Source of the DNA: Nereocystis luetkeana
Taxonomy: Eukaryota; Sar; Phaeophyceae; Laminariales; Laminariaceae
DNA: 64,000 nt
Direction: 5' to 3'
Assembly (NCBI GenBank): GCA_031213475.1
Contig: JARUPZ010000002.1
Coordinates: 7,984,830 to 8,048,829 of the forward strand
This document shows, one piece after another, positions 38,201 through 48,400 of the stretch. The notes beneath the pieces were generated by a model that did not search any database, had not been told where the DNA came from, and worked only from the letters and a program-made list of their open reading frames with translations. The translations under genes were made by a program, and so were the position numbers. Position 1 is the stretch's first letter; each line of letters starts with the position of its first letter.

Positions 38201-41023
38201 TAGAAGAGACAAAAAATCGTGGGAGACTCGCTGAGCGTGAGGCAGGTGCTTATGATCAAGTGATTTTAGGAAAGGGGTAAACGTAATTATGTCTATGTGT
38301 GTGTGTTCTTCTCATTAAACCGTTTCTTTCTACCCGTCGACATCCAGCTCAACCAGTGCCCGTGCCCGTTCTTCAATTCTAGAGAGATGCGAGTACAAGT
38401 TCTGTGCTCACTAAACTATACCAGGTATATATTCATACTTGTATCAAACTATACATGTGTGTTTTCGTCCATGTTGAATGTTGATGCTGAAAATTGTAGA
38501 TTCGGAACGAATCTCAAGTACTACTGTCGTGTACTATGACACAAGTACTGATGTTTTGTCTGCTGTGTTCATGACACTTTTGCGAAGAGTTTTATACGAA
38601 TTCCAATTTTGTTTCACCTTCGAAAGTTGCACCACATTTGATGGTGCCACACGTACACAATTATTTTTGTTTTGTTGCCTTTTTGTTCTCAATTGTATCA
38701 TTTTCTGGTCTGACTTGTGATGCTGTGTTCTCGTACCCGGTTTGTTGGCATGTCACTTGCTTTACCCATTGATTTTCGATTTTTTTTTTTTTTGTCCTAG
38801 TTTTTTCTCTGTCTCACCGTCTGTGACGACAGAATATAGAGCATATATCTATGACATGTAATCAGGGCGAACACTGGGTGTACTGATGGATCATACGGGG
38901 CAGGTGGGTAGAGAGACCACTTTATTGTGAAGACGGCATACACATGTATGTATCATTAACAAATACCTGCTACTCGCTTTCAGGAAAATTGAAGGTATCG
39001 ATTGTTTTTTTTTTTTTTCAATTCAAAGATGACATACCAGGGTACCAGGTAATACGTACGGGTATGTATCATGTACCAGGTACTTGGTACCATACCAGGT
39101 ACTTGGTACCAGGTACCAGGTATTATATAAATACCATGGGGTACCTCATGTCTCTGTGCGAGTAGGTTGATCAGACAAAAATTAATGTATTATTTTATAT
39201 GGCGGCAGGAGAGTCTGGAGGCAGGACCACACGACCACCGGCCTGTCACTCCACTCGCCCGACCTGCACCGCCCTTACATTTGCGATGCGTTTGCGATAA
39301 ATTGCGAACAACATGTATGCCACATCATGTTTTACCAAGAACCTGCACCGAACGCGCACGTGCACGAAGTTTAATTCGCAGGATAAATCGGTTGATTAGA
39401 CAGCAGTCAGATTATTGTAATATTGCAATGCTGCGGAGAGAGAGGTAAGTACTCAAGTGGCCACCAGCACTACCCCTCCTATTCGAGTCGGACGTGATGC
39501 GGTCACCTTGTCGTTTTCACTTTGGTTCTGGATTGTAAACTTGTTCAGCGAGCCGCCGGTTCTTCCCCCGTGAACCCTTCGCCGTGTGCACCGAAAACTA
39601 TTAGTGGGGGCTGCTGCCTTGCCTGAGCCCCTCCACTTGGGGCAATGACAACTGACTATTATTGGTCAATTTTGGTGAAACGCAGGTGCTGCAGCGGTCT
39701 TGCGGTACGGGGAGACATTCGGCGATGTGCCCCTGATCGTCAACGTTGCGGGGCGGTTCGACACGAGCGAGACTCCTCGGTCGCGCTTCACGGAAGAGCA
39801 ATGGGACCAGCTGGAGAAAACGGGTTCTTTTCAGTGGAACGTGAAGGCAAGTTTTACGCGATACGCGCCGGTGGAAGGATAGCTTTATGGTTGTATGTGC
39901 TGTTGGCCATCGTGAGCGCCCCTACGGATCCAGGTCAGTCGGGTCGGTTGAACGACGTCCACTTCTTTATACACGGCTCGTCATAGCGAGTCCTTGGTCT
40001 GATGTGTACTGTAGAAGATGTGAAAGGGTATGTGCTCTGGGTTACCCTGATTCTAAACCTGTTTGTTTTGGTCATACTCGAGGGTAAGCACGCGGGTACC
40101 CCCGAAATGTATACCCTATATACTTCGTACGGTAAATTCTCAACGCGCCCTTGGAATATTTGATATTTTCGTTTCAACGTAACTATGTCTTCAGCTTTCG
40201 CATGTTGCGATGTTGCCGGCGCTATCGCTGTGTATCATGCCTGAAAATGAGGTGCAAGAGGGGCTTTCCGCGTAAGTCCTATAAAATTATAAATGGTGAC
40301 CTTTTGAAGCAGGGCCCCGTCGCACGCAACCCTCAGTTTTGTTTCTTCACAGGGTCTTCCAACGTTAACGCTTGCATCGACATTCCTGCACCCAACCCGG
40401 CACCCACGCCTTACACCCCTCTCCAGGGGGAAAACTTGACTATCAATCGCAGCGACTTCGAGGAGCGAGCCAAACTGAACATGCGAAATACGGCCAAGGC
40501 GATCACGTAAGTACCTGCGGTGCGACAGGCCCCGTTGGAATGAACGACACGCCTCCTATCGCGTTTTTATGCATCCCGTGGTGTTGGCGAAATACGTCAT
40601 ATAGAGGTAGACGACATACATGTTTTGTGTTTGGTGAAAGGTATGTAGAGAAAGTACGTGGATGGGGATGGGGTTATGCGCTGTCCCTGCACTGCTGTGT
40701 TTCTTGCACTCCGCCTGGAGCAGGGTGTGGGTTGCTCCGTCAACAGGCGCCTTTCCCCTGCAAAATTACAGTGCCACTATCCCACACACACCCCTCCTCT
40801 CTTCTACGCGTGCTTGTCGAGCAGGCGATCGAAAGTTGTGACCGTCCATGGCACGGACGATGAGACGATCCCAGTCGCAGATGCACGCGAGTTTGCCAAA
40901 GTGCTGCCCAACAACGATCTCGCCATCATAGAGGGCGCTACGCACCGCTTTTCGACCGAACGAGAGCAGCGCGAAGTGATGAAGGTCCTCTCTCGTTATG
41001 TAGAACCGGTCCCGCCTACATAA
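21591..41023 (+). CDS. Alpha/beta hydrolase, possibly plastid-targeted, with giant introns
   Basis: Predicted as six exons: 21591-21970, 28866-28923, 29530-29614, 39686-39846, 40427-40506 and 40825-41023, totalling 963 bases (320 residues). Every junction keeps phase and gives a continuous hydrolase sequence. The oxyanion-side motif is LCHG (His103-Gly104). The nucleophile elbow is GHSKG with Ser173, split across the exon 3/4 junction. The acid is Asp267 in VHGTDDETIP and the base is His295 in EGATHRFS. It resembles serine aminopeptidase-like or esterase hydrolases of plants and algae; the substrate is unknown. Introns are 6895, 606, 10071, 580 and 318 bp; the fourth starts with GC (AAG before GCAAGT). 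The N-terminus is hydrophobic and then Ser/Thr-rich with Phe after VTPVHS, which resembles a heterokont signal-plus-transit peptide and suggests the plastid. The Met at 21591 was chosen because it gives this leader. Confidence 0.8.
22530..22745 (+). repeat. Partial copy of the 2 kb / 37 kb composite element
   Basis: Within intron 1 of the hydrolase, this contains CGCTACGCTCGCTCAGGAAG, CCGAAGCGGACAGAGG, AAGGCGACTT, TTGCCAAGAATC and CATGCTCCAGGAAAAAACAG, in the same order as 2060-2225 and 37080-37200, with many substitutions. It is an old truncated copy. Confidence 0.65.
22746..24639. other. Intron sequence, nothing recognised
   Basis: Hydrolase intron 1. Several ORFs up to 120 codons occur (for example 23359-23721, minus) but none shows a domain or sits between splice signals that would fit the flanking exons in phase. 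Confidence 0.4.
24640..25315. repeat. Degenerate satellite-like array of TACTCSGAGTA palindromes
   Basis: About 680 bp are built of diverged modules of roughly 52-55 bp, many reading CCCNAAATACTCCGAGTAC followed by AGCAGTA or AAGTA. The core TACTCSGAGTA is an odd-length palindrome. The left end is a compact run of the core (24650-24720). Isolated cores continue near 25860. It lies inside hydrolase intron 1. Confidence 0.8.
25316..27137. other. Intron sequence with a (GCT)n run, otherwise nothing recognised
   Basis: Rest of hydrolase intron 1 before the TIR transposon. A (CTG/GCT)n microsatellite lies at 26576-26602. No exon-like frame with matching splice phase was found. Confidence 0.4.
27138..27958 (+). 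mobile_element. Non-autonomous TIR transposon, about 820 bp
   Basis: The left terminus reads TTAGACCTATGCCAATGG and then GCGAAGTTGCAATAAAAA. The right terminus, in reverse complement, reads TAAGACCTATGCCAATGG and then AAACGCGAAGTTCAATTTTT, giving a terminal inverted repeat of about 30-35 bp. The interior has no transposase-like frame. A second, truncated and MITE-interrupted copy is at 17955-18850. Superfamily unassigned; the target duplication is not evident beyond a possible TA. Confidence 0.75.
28060..28215 (+). repeat. Dispersed repeat with AAGAACGCAAAGAAA tandem words
   Basis: This matches 38140-38265: GCACGCAAAGAAA-type words in tandem, then GATCGTAGAAG, GAGACTCGCTGA or its variant, TCGTGAGGCAGG and TTATGATCAAGT. 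The repeated AAAGAACGC words encode Lys/Glu-rich sequence in one frame, but the frames differ between copies. Confidence 0.65.
28624..28644. repeat. (GTT)n microsatellite
   Basis: A short GTT run sits in hydrolase intron 1 immediately before a TACCTGGTA word. Confidence 0.85.
29180..29212. repeat. (CTG)n microsatellite
   Basis: Nine or ten CTG triplets lie within hydrolase intron 2. They are not translated in the predicted mRNA. Confidence 0.9.
29615..31559. other. Start of the 10.1 kb intron, no repeat family assigned
   Basis: A GC-rich patch at 30170-30400 has open frames on both strands, but I find no domain. Poly-C runs lie near 31100-31130 and 31190-31204. TACCWGGTA words are at 30687, 30861 and 31163. 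Confidence 0.4.
31560..31735 (+). repeat. Dispersed repeat, copy 1 (partner at 60050-60190)
   Basis: The string CACGGCGCTTCGCGCTTGG, GTGCAAGCAATG, CCCGACATGCTCC, CCCGGCATTGTAG, GATGCGAGGGTCTATGGTCA and CATGCATGA occurs here on + and, with a few changes, on the minus strand near 60190-60050. A poly-C run follows in both copies. Confidence 0.75.
31736..33890. other. Intron sequence, nothing recognised
   Basis: Hydrolase intron 3, AT-rich, with ATTAATAG words at about 31921, 32740 and 33867 and no exon-like frame. A CCTAACCCT string at 33548 is too short to be an internal telomere repeat. Confidence 0.4.
33895..34170 (+). mobile_element. tRNA-derived SINE-like element
   Basis: The head has a polymerase III B-box-like arm, CTGGGTTCGAGCCCCAG (5 bp stem, 7-base loop), preceded by a weak A-box (TGGTTCAAGTCGTTAACC). 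An A-rich bridge (GCAAAAATAAAAATAAAAAG) and a body with ATTCGATGCGAGTCGACGAG, TCTCGCGATAAA, AAGGCACGTACCGTAG and CTATGTGACC follow. The same body occurs at 47575-47830 on +, and in reverse at 35280-35430 and 17380-17600. Confidence 0.65.
34230..34258. repeat. (TA)n microsatellite
   Basis: A short run of about 12 TA units in hydrolase intron 3, next to the SINE-like element. Confidence 0.85.
34630..34900 (+). repeat. Dispersed repeat, copy 1 (partner at 62266-62440)
   Basis: Shared words in order are GATGTCAGGAGAC, TTTGCCTTGAC, GACACCAAA, CTACTAGG, TTTAGT, TGGAA, GGCCCTA, and CGTTTTGCCTTG or CGTTTCGCCTTG with TTGACATGTCT. The last segment (TTTGCCTTGCTTGACATG) recurs at 35107 and 35192, so it has locally triplicated. 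Confidence 0.65.
34980..35060 (-). mobile_element. SINE-like fragment
   Basis: ACTCAGATCTGGGATCTTC, a CACCTCCCCCC run and CTACGGTTCGTGCCTT match the end of the SINE-like body in reverse orientation. Only this end is present. Confidence 0.5.
35280..35430 (-). mobile_element. SINE-like element body (minus orientation)
   Basis: AACTCAGATCCGGGGTAAC, the CTCCCCC run, ATACGGTTCGTG, TTTTTATCGCGAGAAGACT, CAGCCCTTTCTTCCCTCG and TCGACTCGC are the reverse complement of 34070-34165. Confidence 0.65.
35561..35656. mobile_element. MITE of about 96 bp
   Basis: It starts TAACCCTTTCAGTACCGCAG and ends CTGCAGTTCTATAAGGGGTA, with TTTTGGGGACA and TGTCCCCAAAA facing each other. The terminal inverted repeat takes up about a third of the element at each side. 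It is the same family as 18425-18540. Confidence 0.75.
35660..36470. other. Intron sequence, nothing recognised
   Basis: Hydrolase intron 3 between two mobile elements; only short ORFs. Confidence 0.4.
36482..36982. mobile_element. Candidate hAT-like TIR element rich in GGGTACCC
   Basis: The ends read TAGAGTTGCACTCCG (36482) and GGGGTGCAACTCTA (ending 36978). Next inside, both sides carry GAACCGGGTACCCG or its complement, and the interior repeats CCGGGTACCC many times. CTGTGGTG occurs directly before the left end (36474-36481) and 4 bases after the right terminal repeat (36983-36990), a possible 8 bp target duplication. TAGAG ends and 8 bp duplications fit the hAT superfamily. There is no transposase frame. 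Confidence 0.5.
37045..38050 (+). mobile_element. Composite repeat element, uninterrupted copy
   Basis: This is the partner of 2015-4660 without the fold-back block: it runs from GGAACACCTTGCACCTGTC across an A-rich bridge to CTCAGCCTCGTACGCCGCCC. A 43 bp direct duplication of GTACGCACGTGCGAGAAAGC-containing sequence lies at 37285-37360. No coding frame with a recognisable domain. Confidence 0.65.
38140..38265 (+). repeat. Dispersed repeat (partner at 28060-28215)
   Basis: GCACGCAAAGGAAGCAAAGA, GAAAGCAAGGGTCGTAGAAG, GAGACTCGCTGAGCGTGAGG and GCTTATGATCAAGTGA match the 28 kb copy. In one frame it would encode a Lys/Glu/Arg-rich helix, which is not conserved in the other copy. Confidence 0.6.
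38700..38940 (+). repeat. Dispersed repeat, copy 2 (uninterrupted)
   Basis: This is the continuous version of the repeat split by 966-1710. It has GCTGTGTTCTCGTACCCGG joined directly to GTTGGCATGTCACTTGCTT, then the T-run and ACACTGGGTGTACTGATG. Confidence 0.65.
39043..39122. repeat. Cluster of five TACCAGGTA palindromes
   Basis: Exact TACCAGGTA words start at 39043, 39074, 39093, 39107 and 39114, interleaved with TACTTGGTACC and GGTACC. It is the densest cluster of the word in the window, near the 3' end of the 10.1 kb hydrolase intron. Confidence 0.9.
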
Positions 41024-42484
41024 GCGAAGGCTACGGGGACGGCATTCGTTGTATTTACCTTCGTTTTCTGGGGGGGGGGGGGGGTCGGTTGGTTGGTTGC
41101 TTTGGGTTTTCTGGTTCCACCGCTCGCCTGCAGGGCTTTTCTCCGATAAGCTTGCAGTCGGGTGGATGCAAAAACAGCTAAATAGAGCATTGCAGCGAGA
41201 GAGAGATGTGCCGTCAATGGCCGAAATCACATTACTAATAGTATGCGTCTATTGTCGTGTACTGGTATCGTGTGTGTTGGTCGCTCTTGGCGCGGGAAAA
41301 ACATCGAAATCCCAACAAGCCATGTGGTGTGCATGCACGGTGCATGAATCATGGCACAGCTGTATGTAGCTGTTATGTTTCGTGATACCGGTGTGAAGAC
41401 ACCGACCGTGCCGGAATGGTACATAAGACAGTCAGTCGCGGGGGCTGCACACGAGGCTAGAAAGTTGCGCTCAGTCCTCGTCATTCCGATTAGGCAGCTT
41501 ACAAGTATAGTAGTATACGTGTGAATATCTGAGGCGGCAACTTGAAGAAAAAAAGTATTTTGTAATGCATTCGCAACGCGAGGGTAGTGGACCACTTGAA
41601 TATACGTGCGTATCTACTATTATTACCCGGAATGTTAAGGCACGGCGACATCAGTTGTGTCGGTTCCCGCCCCCGCCGCCAGAGGGGCTCGTACAGTAGT
41701 AGTGTATGTAAAAAAGCGTACGATATGTACCGTAAATAGTTCCTGTAATTGGTCCCATCTATTTCCCGTAGAATCGCCTCGTCAACTCGTGTTGTTTTCT
41801 CAACGAACTTTCTTTACGACGTGCATCTCGTGGCGCCGGAGCAACGCGCAACATTCATCCCACTGCCGTTACCACGGTTTTTGTTCCATCGCGCCCTCGG
41901 TTACAATAATTGTCAAGTACCTGTACTTGCTGCTGTATTCATACCTGTTACTATATCACTGCTGTGAGTATACGAGTATGTGCAAACCGCAGCAACAGCA
42001 GTATAAACGTATACCTTGGTACCTGGTAATCGTACACCTTGCACGTACCGTAGCAGCCACCCATGACATGAACCACCATTATTATGCATTGCGGCGTAGG
42101 GGAGGGCGGCGTGGTTCGCACCACGGTCGTTTTTCTTTGGTCGGGGGCTCGAATGTCCAGGAATTACACTTTGAGGGGGGCCTACCAGAACTGGATTACA
42201 TTTTATGGTGGGAGATGGAGTACGTGCACCATTGTTGTGCGAAGAGGTCGTTGGCAGAGCGGCATGGAGCACACGAGCAGCGTATTTCTACACCTGAGCC
42301 GTGCGTCAAAGATTCAAGATTTTTTGGGGATTCATCCTTTTCACCCCCTGTCATCCGCAACGCCCCCTGTCCCCGAGGAATAAAGCTTCGTGCAAATTAA
42401 CTGTGGAAACCCCTTTTCTGGCACCCAGCAGCAGACTGCAACGTACTCCCTACTTTCGAGGACCAACGCACGAGCTGTTCGGGG
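41024..42484. other. Intergenic between hydrolase and clpP
   Basis: About 1.46 kb separate the hydrolase stop from the clpP start. It contains a poly-G run at 41070-41082, a TACCTGGTA at 42020 and no supported gene. The clpP promoter should lie in its right end; I see no clear core element. Confidence 0.5.
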
Positions 42485-45400
42485 ATGCTACCGCAGTTAA
42501 TGTCGTATCGGGCTCTGCCACGTTTACCTGCTGTAGCACTACGTAGCGCTGTTCTCTCGTCTGCCCTGAGTCTCCGTTCAGGCATCCAAACAAGTCGCCG
42601 AAGAAGGGCGTATAGCAGCACGCGCCGGACGGAGAACTACTTGCCCATGGTGCTGGAGTCGACCCCAAGAGGGGAGCGCGCGTACGATATATACTCTAGG
42701 CTCCTCAGGGTAAGCTCGCGTCGTCGTGCGGCGCCAATGTGCTGTGCAAAGGGAGGCCAGGGAGCCTAAGTTGTGTAAATCTGCGAATGTTTAATGTTGC
42801 GTCGAAGTTCAACACTCAAGTACAAGTTGGCTGGTCCTACGTCCTACAACAACTGTCAGTCTTCTGTACGTACGTGTTGTAATGTAACACGCATCCCGTC
42901 AGGGATAATGCAGGTACTACTGCTGCAGGTAGGGTAGACCTCTGGCAATGTTTTGATGTTCTGCTCCTGCCTCCTGGTTCCCGCACTCGTATACACAGAG
43001 CTGTTGGTACAAGGGCCGCAGATACAGCAGTGAGCAGCCTGCTTTCCCCCCTCCCTGTGCAGGAGAGGATCATCTGCATGCATGGGCCCATCACGGAACA
43101 AATGTCCTCGCTGGTGACGGCTCAGCTCCTTTTCTTGGAGTCAGAAGATCCAGAGAGGCCTATCAACATGTACATCAACAGGTTCGTACACCAGGTATAC
43201 CATCAAGCAACCAAACGCTGTGGCGCGTATCGCTACTGCTGCTGCATGCATGATGCGCAAACCACTCCTTTAGTCTCTGAGGCGGTCACTTGTTCCTGGG
43301 ATCCACACTCGTGCAAGCCGACTCGGAGTGAGCTGAATTCCTGTTGGCGGCAAGCCCATACGCCACTCACGGCAACGGGCAGCAGTGTAAGGCCGGATCT
43401 TATGCAATTTTTTTTTAGGTGATTATATGACTGTTTACGGAGGCTTCGGGGTATCTGGTCCCATATCTGATCAGATTTTATCAAAATCACGTCTTATGGG
43501 GCCTGTTTGGTGGAAAAAATGTTCCTCCGAGATTTTATCACTCCTGAAATTCCATGAGATGATTTTTTTTGGCAGCCTTTTCTGATCAACTCTGAAAGTG
43601 ATAAAATTTGGCTTTGCACTAGACCTCGGTGGCATTATACAATTTTGTCTAGGTTATAGACTGGGTTCATGACGGGTCACGACGCTACATGCTTGGTTAC
43701 GCTTGTACACAGCTGGGCTCCAACACTTGTGCATCGGCCACCACGGAGAGGGAGGGCATCAGTACCTTGGCCACCACCGTGTCTCTTGCGGCTGCCCAAC
43801 TGCAGCTGCTCGAGGCAAAACAACTTTGGAAACGAATAGGACGAGACTACAGCAGCAGTATCAAAACAATCAAACGGTATTTTTCTGACTACGACCGCCG
43901 CAAGCAGCTCATGCTCCGCGAAGGCGAGAGTTCCTTGCTGGTCCAGCGACTAGCAAACCCCTTACGCAGCTCCCCAGGGGGTTCCACATTCCGCTGCTTC
44001 CTTCGAGGAGCTGGTGGTGAAGGTTGATCGCCCAACCCGGCGTGAGCGACTCTCGTTCGTGTCGTGGTCCACGTGGAGTTCAAAATGTCGGTTGTGTTCT
44101 GTTTTTTTAGTTCTCCCATGAAATAAAACCAAAATCACGATAAGACGGCACATGGCGCACCGATCTGGTGTGGCTTTTAGCCGGTGGAAAATCCGACTTC
44201 CTGCCTTTTTCAATCACTCAAAAAAATTTGCATAAGACCCAGCCTAAGCGCACCTCTTTACGTGTGTGTGATATGATACGTGCTGCATGCCGAGCGTGGA
44301 GTCCCTATTCGTTTGTTCATGAAACGGAAATACAAGCCGCAAACATGCGATTTCGATCGGCCATCACATGTCACATGCATACGTGGTCGAAGCTTGTTCG
44401 AGCTACGAGTACCTGTATATGCTCGGTCGACTATGAATTTCGAACGCCGTGTCGAGCAGTCTTCCAGAAGAACACCTCCAGAGAGGTCGCAAGTAGCAAG
44501 CCACTTGATCGCCTGGCAGGTGAAAAACGTTTGGCCTTTCGATTGCGTCGCGAATTGTGGTGCATGTGCACGGCACCTGTCTGACTTGCGCCGGAACCAA
44601 CGTTTTGTTTCTGTGCACGTCGAATCTCCCCCAAAAATCGCGTGGTGGGATACTGCTACCCGTGTGAAAGCCAAAGCTCGTTTCACCGCTACCATGCTGC
44701 GCCAATGTTTCGCGCCATCTTGGCCGGCACGGCGCCGCTACACCCGGGCCTGCAATCGACCGTGCGTTGCGACAAATGTGACGAGATCCGTCAAAACCGT
44801 GCTCTTGTTATGTTCGACGTCGTTATAATAGGGATACATACCACTTATTTTGGTGAAAAAAATTTAGACTGCCCGGGCTCCTTCGCCCAACAATATTGTT
44901 GGTCGAAAGTGAAAAAAGATATTCGTGCTATTCTCATATATATGTGTACTAATAGTAGTAGGCTTTGGGATGGTTCATCGGATTGAGCTTTCAACTTATC
45001 TCGAAATCAGTTTGGGGTGAGACTGAAGAGCTTCTCAGGTAAGAAGAGAGCCTCAGAAGGCAAAGTTGGGTGCCTGTACCCATCCCGCAATCACGCGTCG
45101 TTCTCACGCGCCGCTCTGTCTCAGCTCTATGGTGAGTAGCATCCCGTATCCCCCCCTGCTCGCGCCTCTCCCGAATCGCCGCATCTCTTGATTTGATCAG
45201 CCCCGGCGGTATCGTGACTTCCGGTCTGGCAATTTACGACACGATGCAGTACGTGCGCCCCGACATCTGCACCATATGTATGGGACAGGCGGCGTCCATG
45301 GGGTCGCTACTTCTGACCGCGGGGTCGCCGGACATGCGCTTAATTCTCCCGAACGCCAAGGCGAGCGAGGGCTAGATATTTCAACGGGGGGGAAGTTGGA

Positions 45401-48400
45401 TCTAAAGCATGGTGTCGATTAGGCTATGTATTGGCGAAGTACGGCCCGGTATCAAGATTTTTCCTGGCGCGTCTTGCGATAAGTCGTCGCGAAGTTGTCT
45501 ATCACTGTGTTTCCCCACGCAGGTGCTGCCTTTCAAATGCTGCGCTACGGGGGGTTGATTGCATCAGTCGTCAGTGCCAGGCTCTCGGCGTTTACGCTTG
45601 AAATATCGGTGGCTATTATATGCAAGAGAAACAGCACAAGACATCGTAGGCAGACAGAATCGCCGGGCCCGCCGTATGCGTGCTCGTGAGCGTCGGAAGC
45701 ACACGGCACTGCCGTACGGAAAACAAGGGTGGTGCCCTCTACTGCAGTGCCTCAACGTTGGCCTATATTTCGAGCCCTGCCAAAACGCTCAAGTGCCATA
45801 GCATGCCGCTGTGCTTTCGTCGCAATCTCGCTGCAGGTAATGCTGCATCAGCCTTCTGGCGGAGCGAACGGGATGGCCGCCGACATTGCGATTGTGGCGG
45901 AGGAGATCATAAAGACAAGGGCGCGTTTAAACGAGCTTTATGCTCAGCACACCAAGCAGGTAAGCGGTCGGGTCGCCTTTCCCCCACCTACGGCGGGTTG
46001 GTCTGACCCTGGAGGTAATGTTCACGGCTATGATTTGTAAAGTGTTTACAAAGTTTTTTTTCTCGGGCTGGGTTTCTTGTAGTCGATTCCCTATGGAATC
46101 GCAATACCAACCCACGAAAAAAACATTTTTGTGGGAAATAATGACCGAAATGATGTTTTTAAGCCAAGGATTCTTTGGGTTCAGTAACTCGGTGGGTTAG
46201 TTGGCAAACGGAGTAACCTATGATACGATGCACCTGTTTAACCAATCGGCTCCTCATGTTTTGTCGAATAAAAAAAAATGGATAACCCAACCAAATTGAA
46301 TTATCGCAAACACCCTATTAATAGTAACCCACCAGCTGCTAATATGCGAAGAGGCGGCAATTTAGAACTTAAGCCTGTGACGGGCGGCGGTCCAGGCGGA
46401 CTTGCTATTAGTAGCCTCAGTTCGGGAGCTTTTAAATATATGTGACTGATAGTGCCCAAAACTGCACGTTTCCTGGCGTATTTGGTCCCCATTTGTCCTG
46501 GCAATGAGCCAACCTCACGCGCAGAAAAAGCACGGCGTTGTTTTGTTCTTCAGTATTGGCATTGCTGTTGTTGCTGCTGCTGCCGCCGTATTGAGTTGGA
46601 AGGCCATTGGCAGGTCATGGGGCAAGGTTCCACATGTCACAGAGATTAAATCCCTTCTGCTTCATGATACATGCCTGGTATATTTGTGCATTGATAGATC
46701 CCTGACCTGCATGATCTGCACGATCTAGATAATGTTTGGACGCATTGGATCTGTACGATCTATCTATTGCACACACATTGATTTGGGTGCGATCTTTATG
46801 ATCTGCATGTGTTGTCCGGGTGGGATCTGTATGAACTTTATGATCTGCACGTATTGGCCGGGTGGGATATGTATGATCTGCACGTGTTGTCCGGGTTGGA
46901 TCTGTATGATCTGCACGTGTTGGTCGGGTGGGATCTGTACGATCTGCATGGTCTTCACGTGTAGGTCGGGTGGGCTTTGTATGGTCTACATGATCTCCAC
47001 GGTGGAATCTGTATGACCTAGGCCATGTTCGTCGAGTCGGATTAGTATGATCTAGCTCTTACGATCGTTTGCAAGGGTGCAATCTGTATGTAGATTTTTC
47101 CCGGGGTGGGGTATGTATATGGCCTATAGATATCGCTGGCTCGTTTTTGGGTAAAATCTGTGAGGTCTAGATATTGCGGACATATTTCGCCGGGTGGGAC
47201 CTCTTCTGATGTGCACATGTCCGATTTTTATTTGCATGATTTCGTGTTCGCCCAAATCCTCACCTTTACGAACAAGTTCCTCTCTTCCTGGATACTGGCT
47301 ACTGTAGTGAGCGCTGCAGTTCCTCTCGTCTTCTTGTGTTCTTCTATCCTGCCCCCACTGCCGTTGCACATGTTGACTGTTTATTGTGTGCTTTGTTTCC
47401 TTATTACCACGTACGAGTATTCTGTTATTTTCGTTTTCTCCTGTATGTCCTGTCTTACTATTGTTGTGCTTTTGTTTGGTTGTGTGGTATGGTATGTGCT
47501 CTTTCACGACCTTTACCTTCGGCATTTTACTGATTTTCTGCTCTCTCATGCTATTAATAGTGCCCAAGCCACCGGCGTCCCCGGTGGCTTGGTAGGTGGT
47601 CCGCGTGCCTATCAAGATCAATTTCGTGGGTTCAAGTCTCACCGAGTGCATGCTCGTGGCTTTTTCTTGCAAAAAAAAAATTGATTAGCGGAAAGCGCGA
47701 GAGCGTGAGTTAGCTACATTCGATGAAAATCGACGTGCAGTGGGAATGCTGAACCCTATGCGCGACAAAACCTAAAGGCACGTATCGGGGGGGAGAAGGG
47801 ATGACACCTGTGACCACGGCTTGTCCAGAAGCTCGTAGAGGGTAAAACCTCCCACGAGTAAGGCTGGAAAGTAAAAGTGATGTTACTGCGGAGCATGCGT
47901 TTCTCTTTCTTGTCTTTATGTGACCACCATAGGTGTACTTGGGTCTGGGGTTGGTACGGACCCCCGAGTGTGCTGATTATAATACAACACCCGAAAGTCG
48001 CTGGAACACTAGAAAAAACGACATCTCTTGGACTTGAGTTGTTTTTTTCTACAGTAGTGCTCGCTCCTTTCCAGCTTACCTCGAGTAATACCTGGTACAC
48101 TACAATAGGATGCATGCACCCTCACGCGTTGTTCTGGACAAACCGTGGTCACAAGATACAAGTGCCTTCCCTTCCCCTCCTTCTGTAAAAAAAAAAAAAA
48201 AACATTTGTCGGGCGTAGGTCACAATTCAGCCTTCCTACCGCTCGTCGATTCCGTTGAATTTTTCCCATTCGCGCGCGCTCTTGCAATTTCGGCGACATA
48301 AATATTGAGAAGATACCGGTATGAAAGACTCATGAAAAAAGGGATACACATAATACACCAGCCGAGATTCGAAGCCGAGCTCAACCGCCCAATGGGTGAC

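Noticed and set aside
40366-40426. Upstream extension of hydrolase exon 5 (SSNVNACIDIPAPNPAP)
   Set aside because: The acceptor at 40349 breaks phase with exon 4; the acceptor CCTCTCCAG at 40426 keeps phase 0 and matches the family without an insertion.
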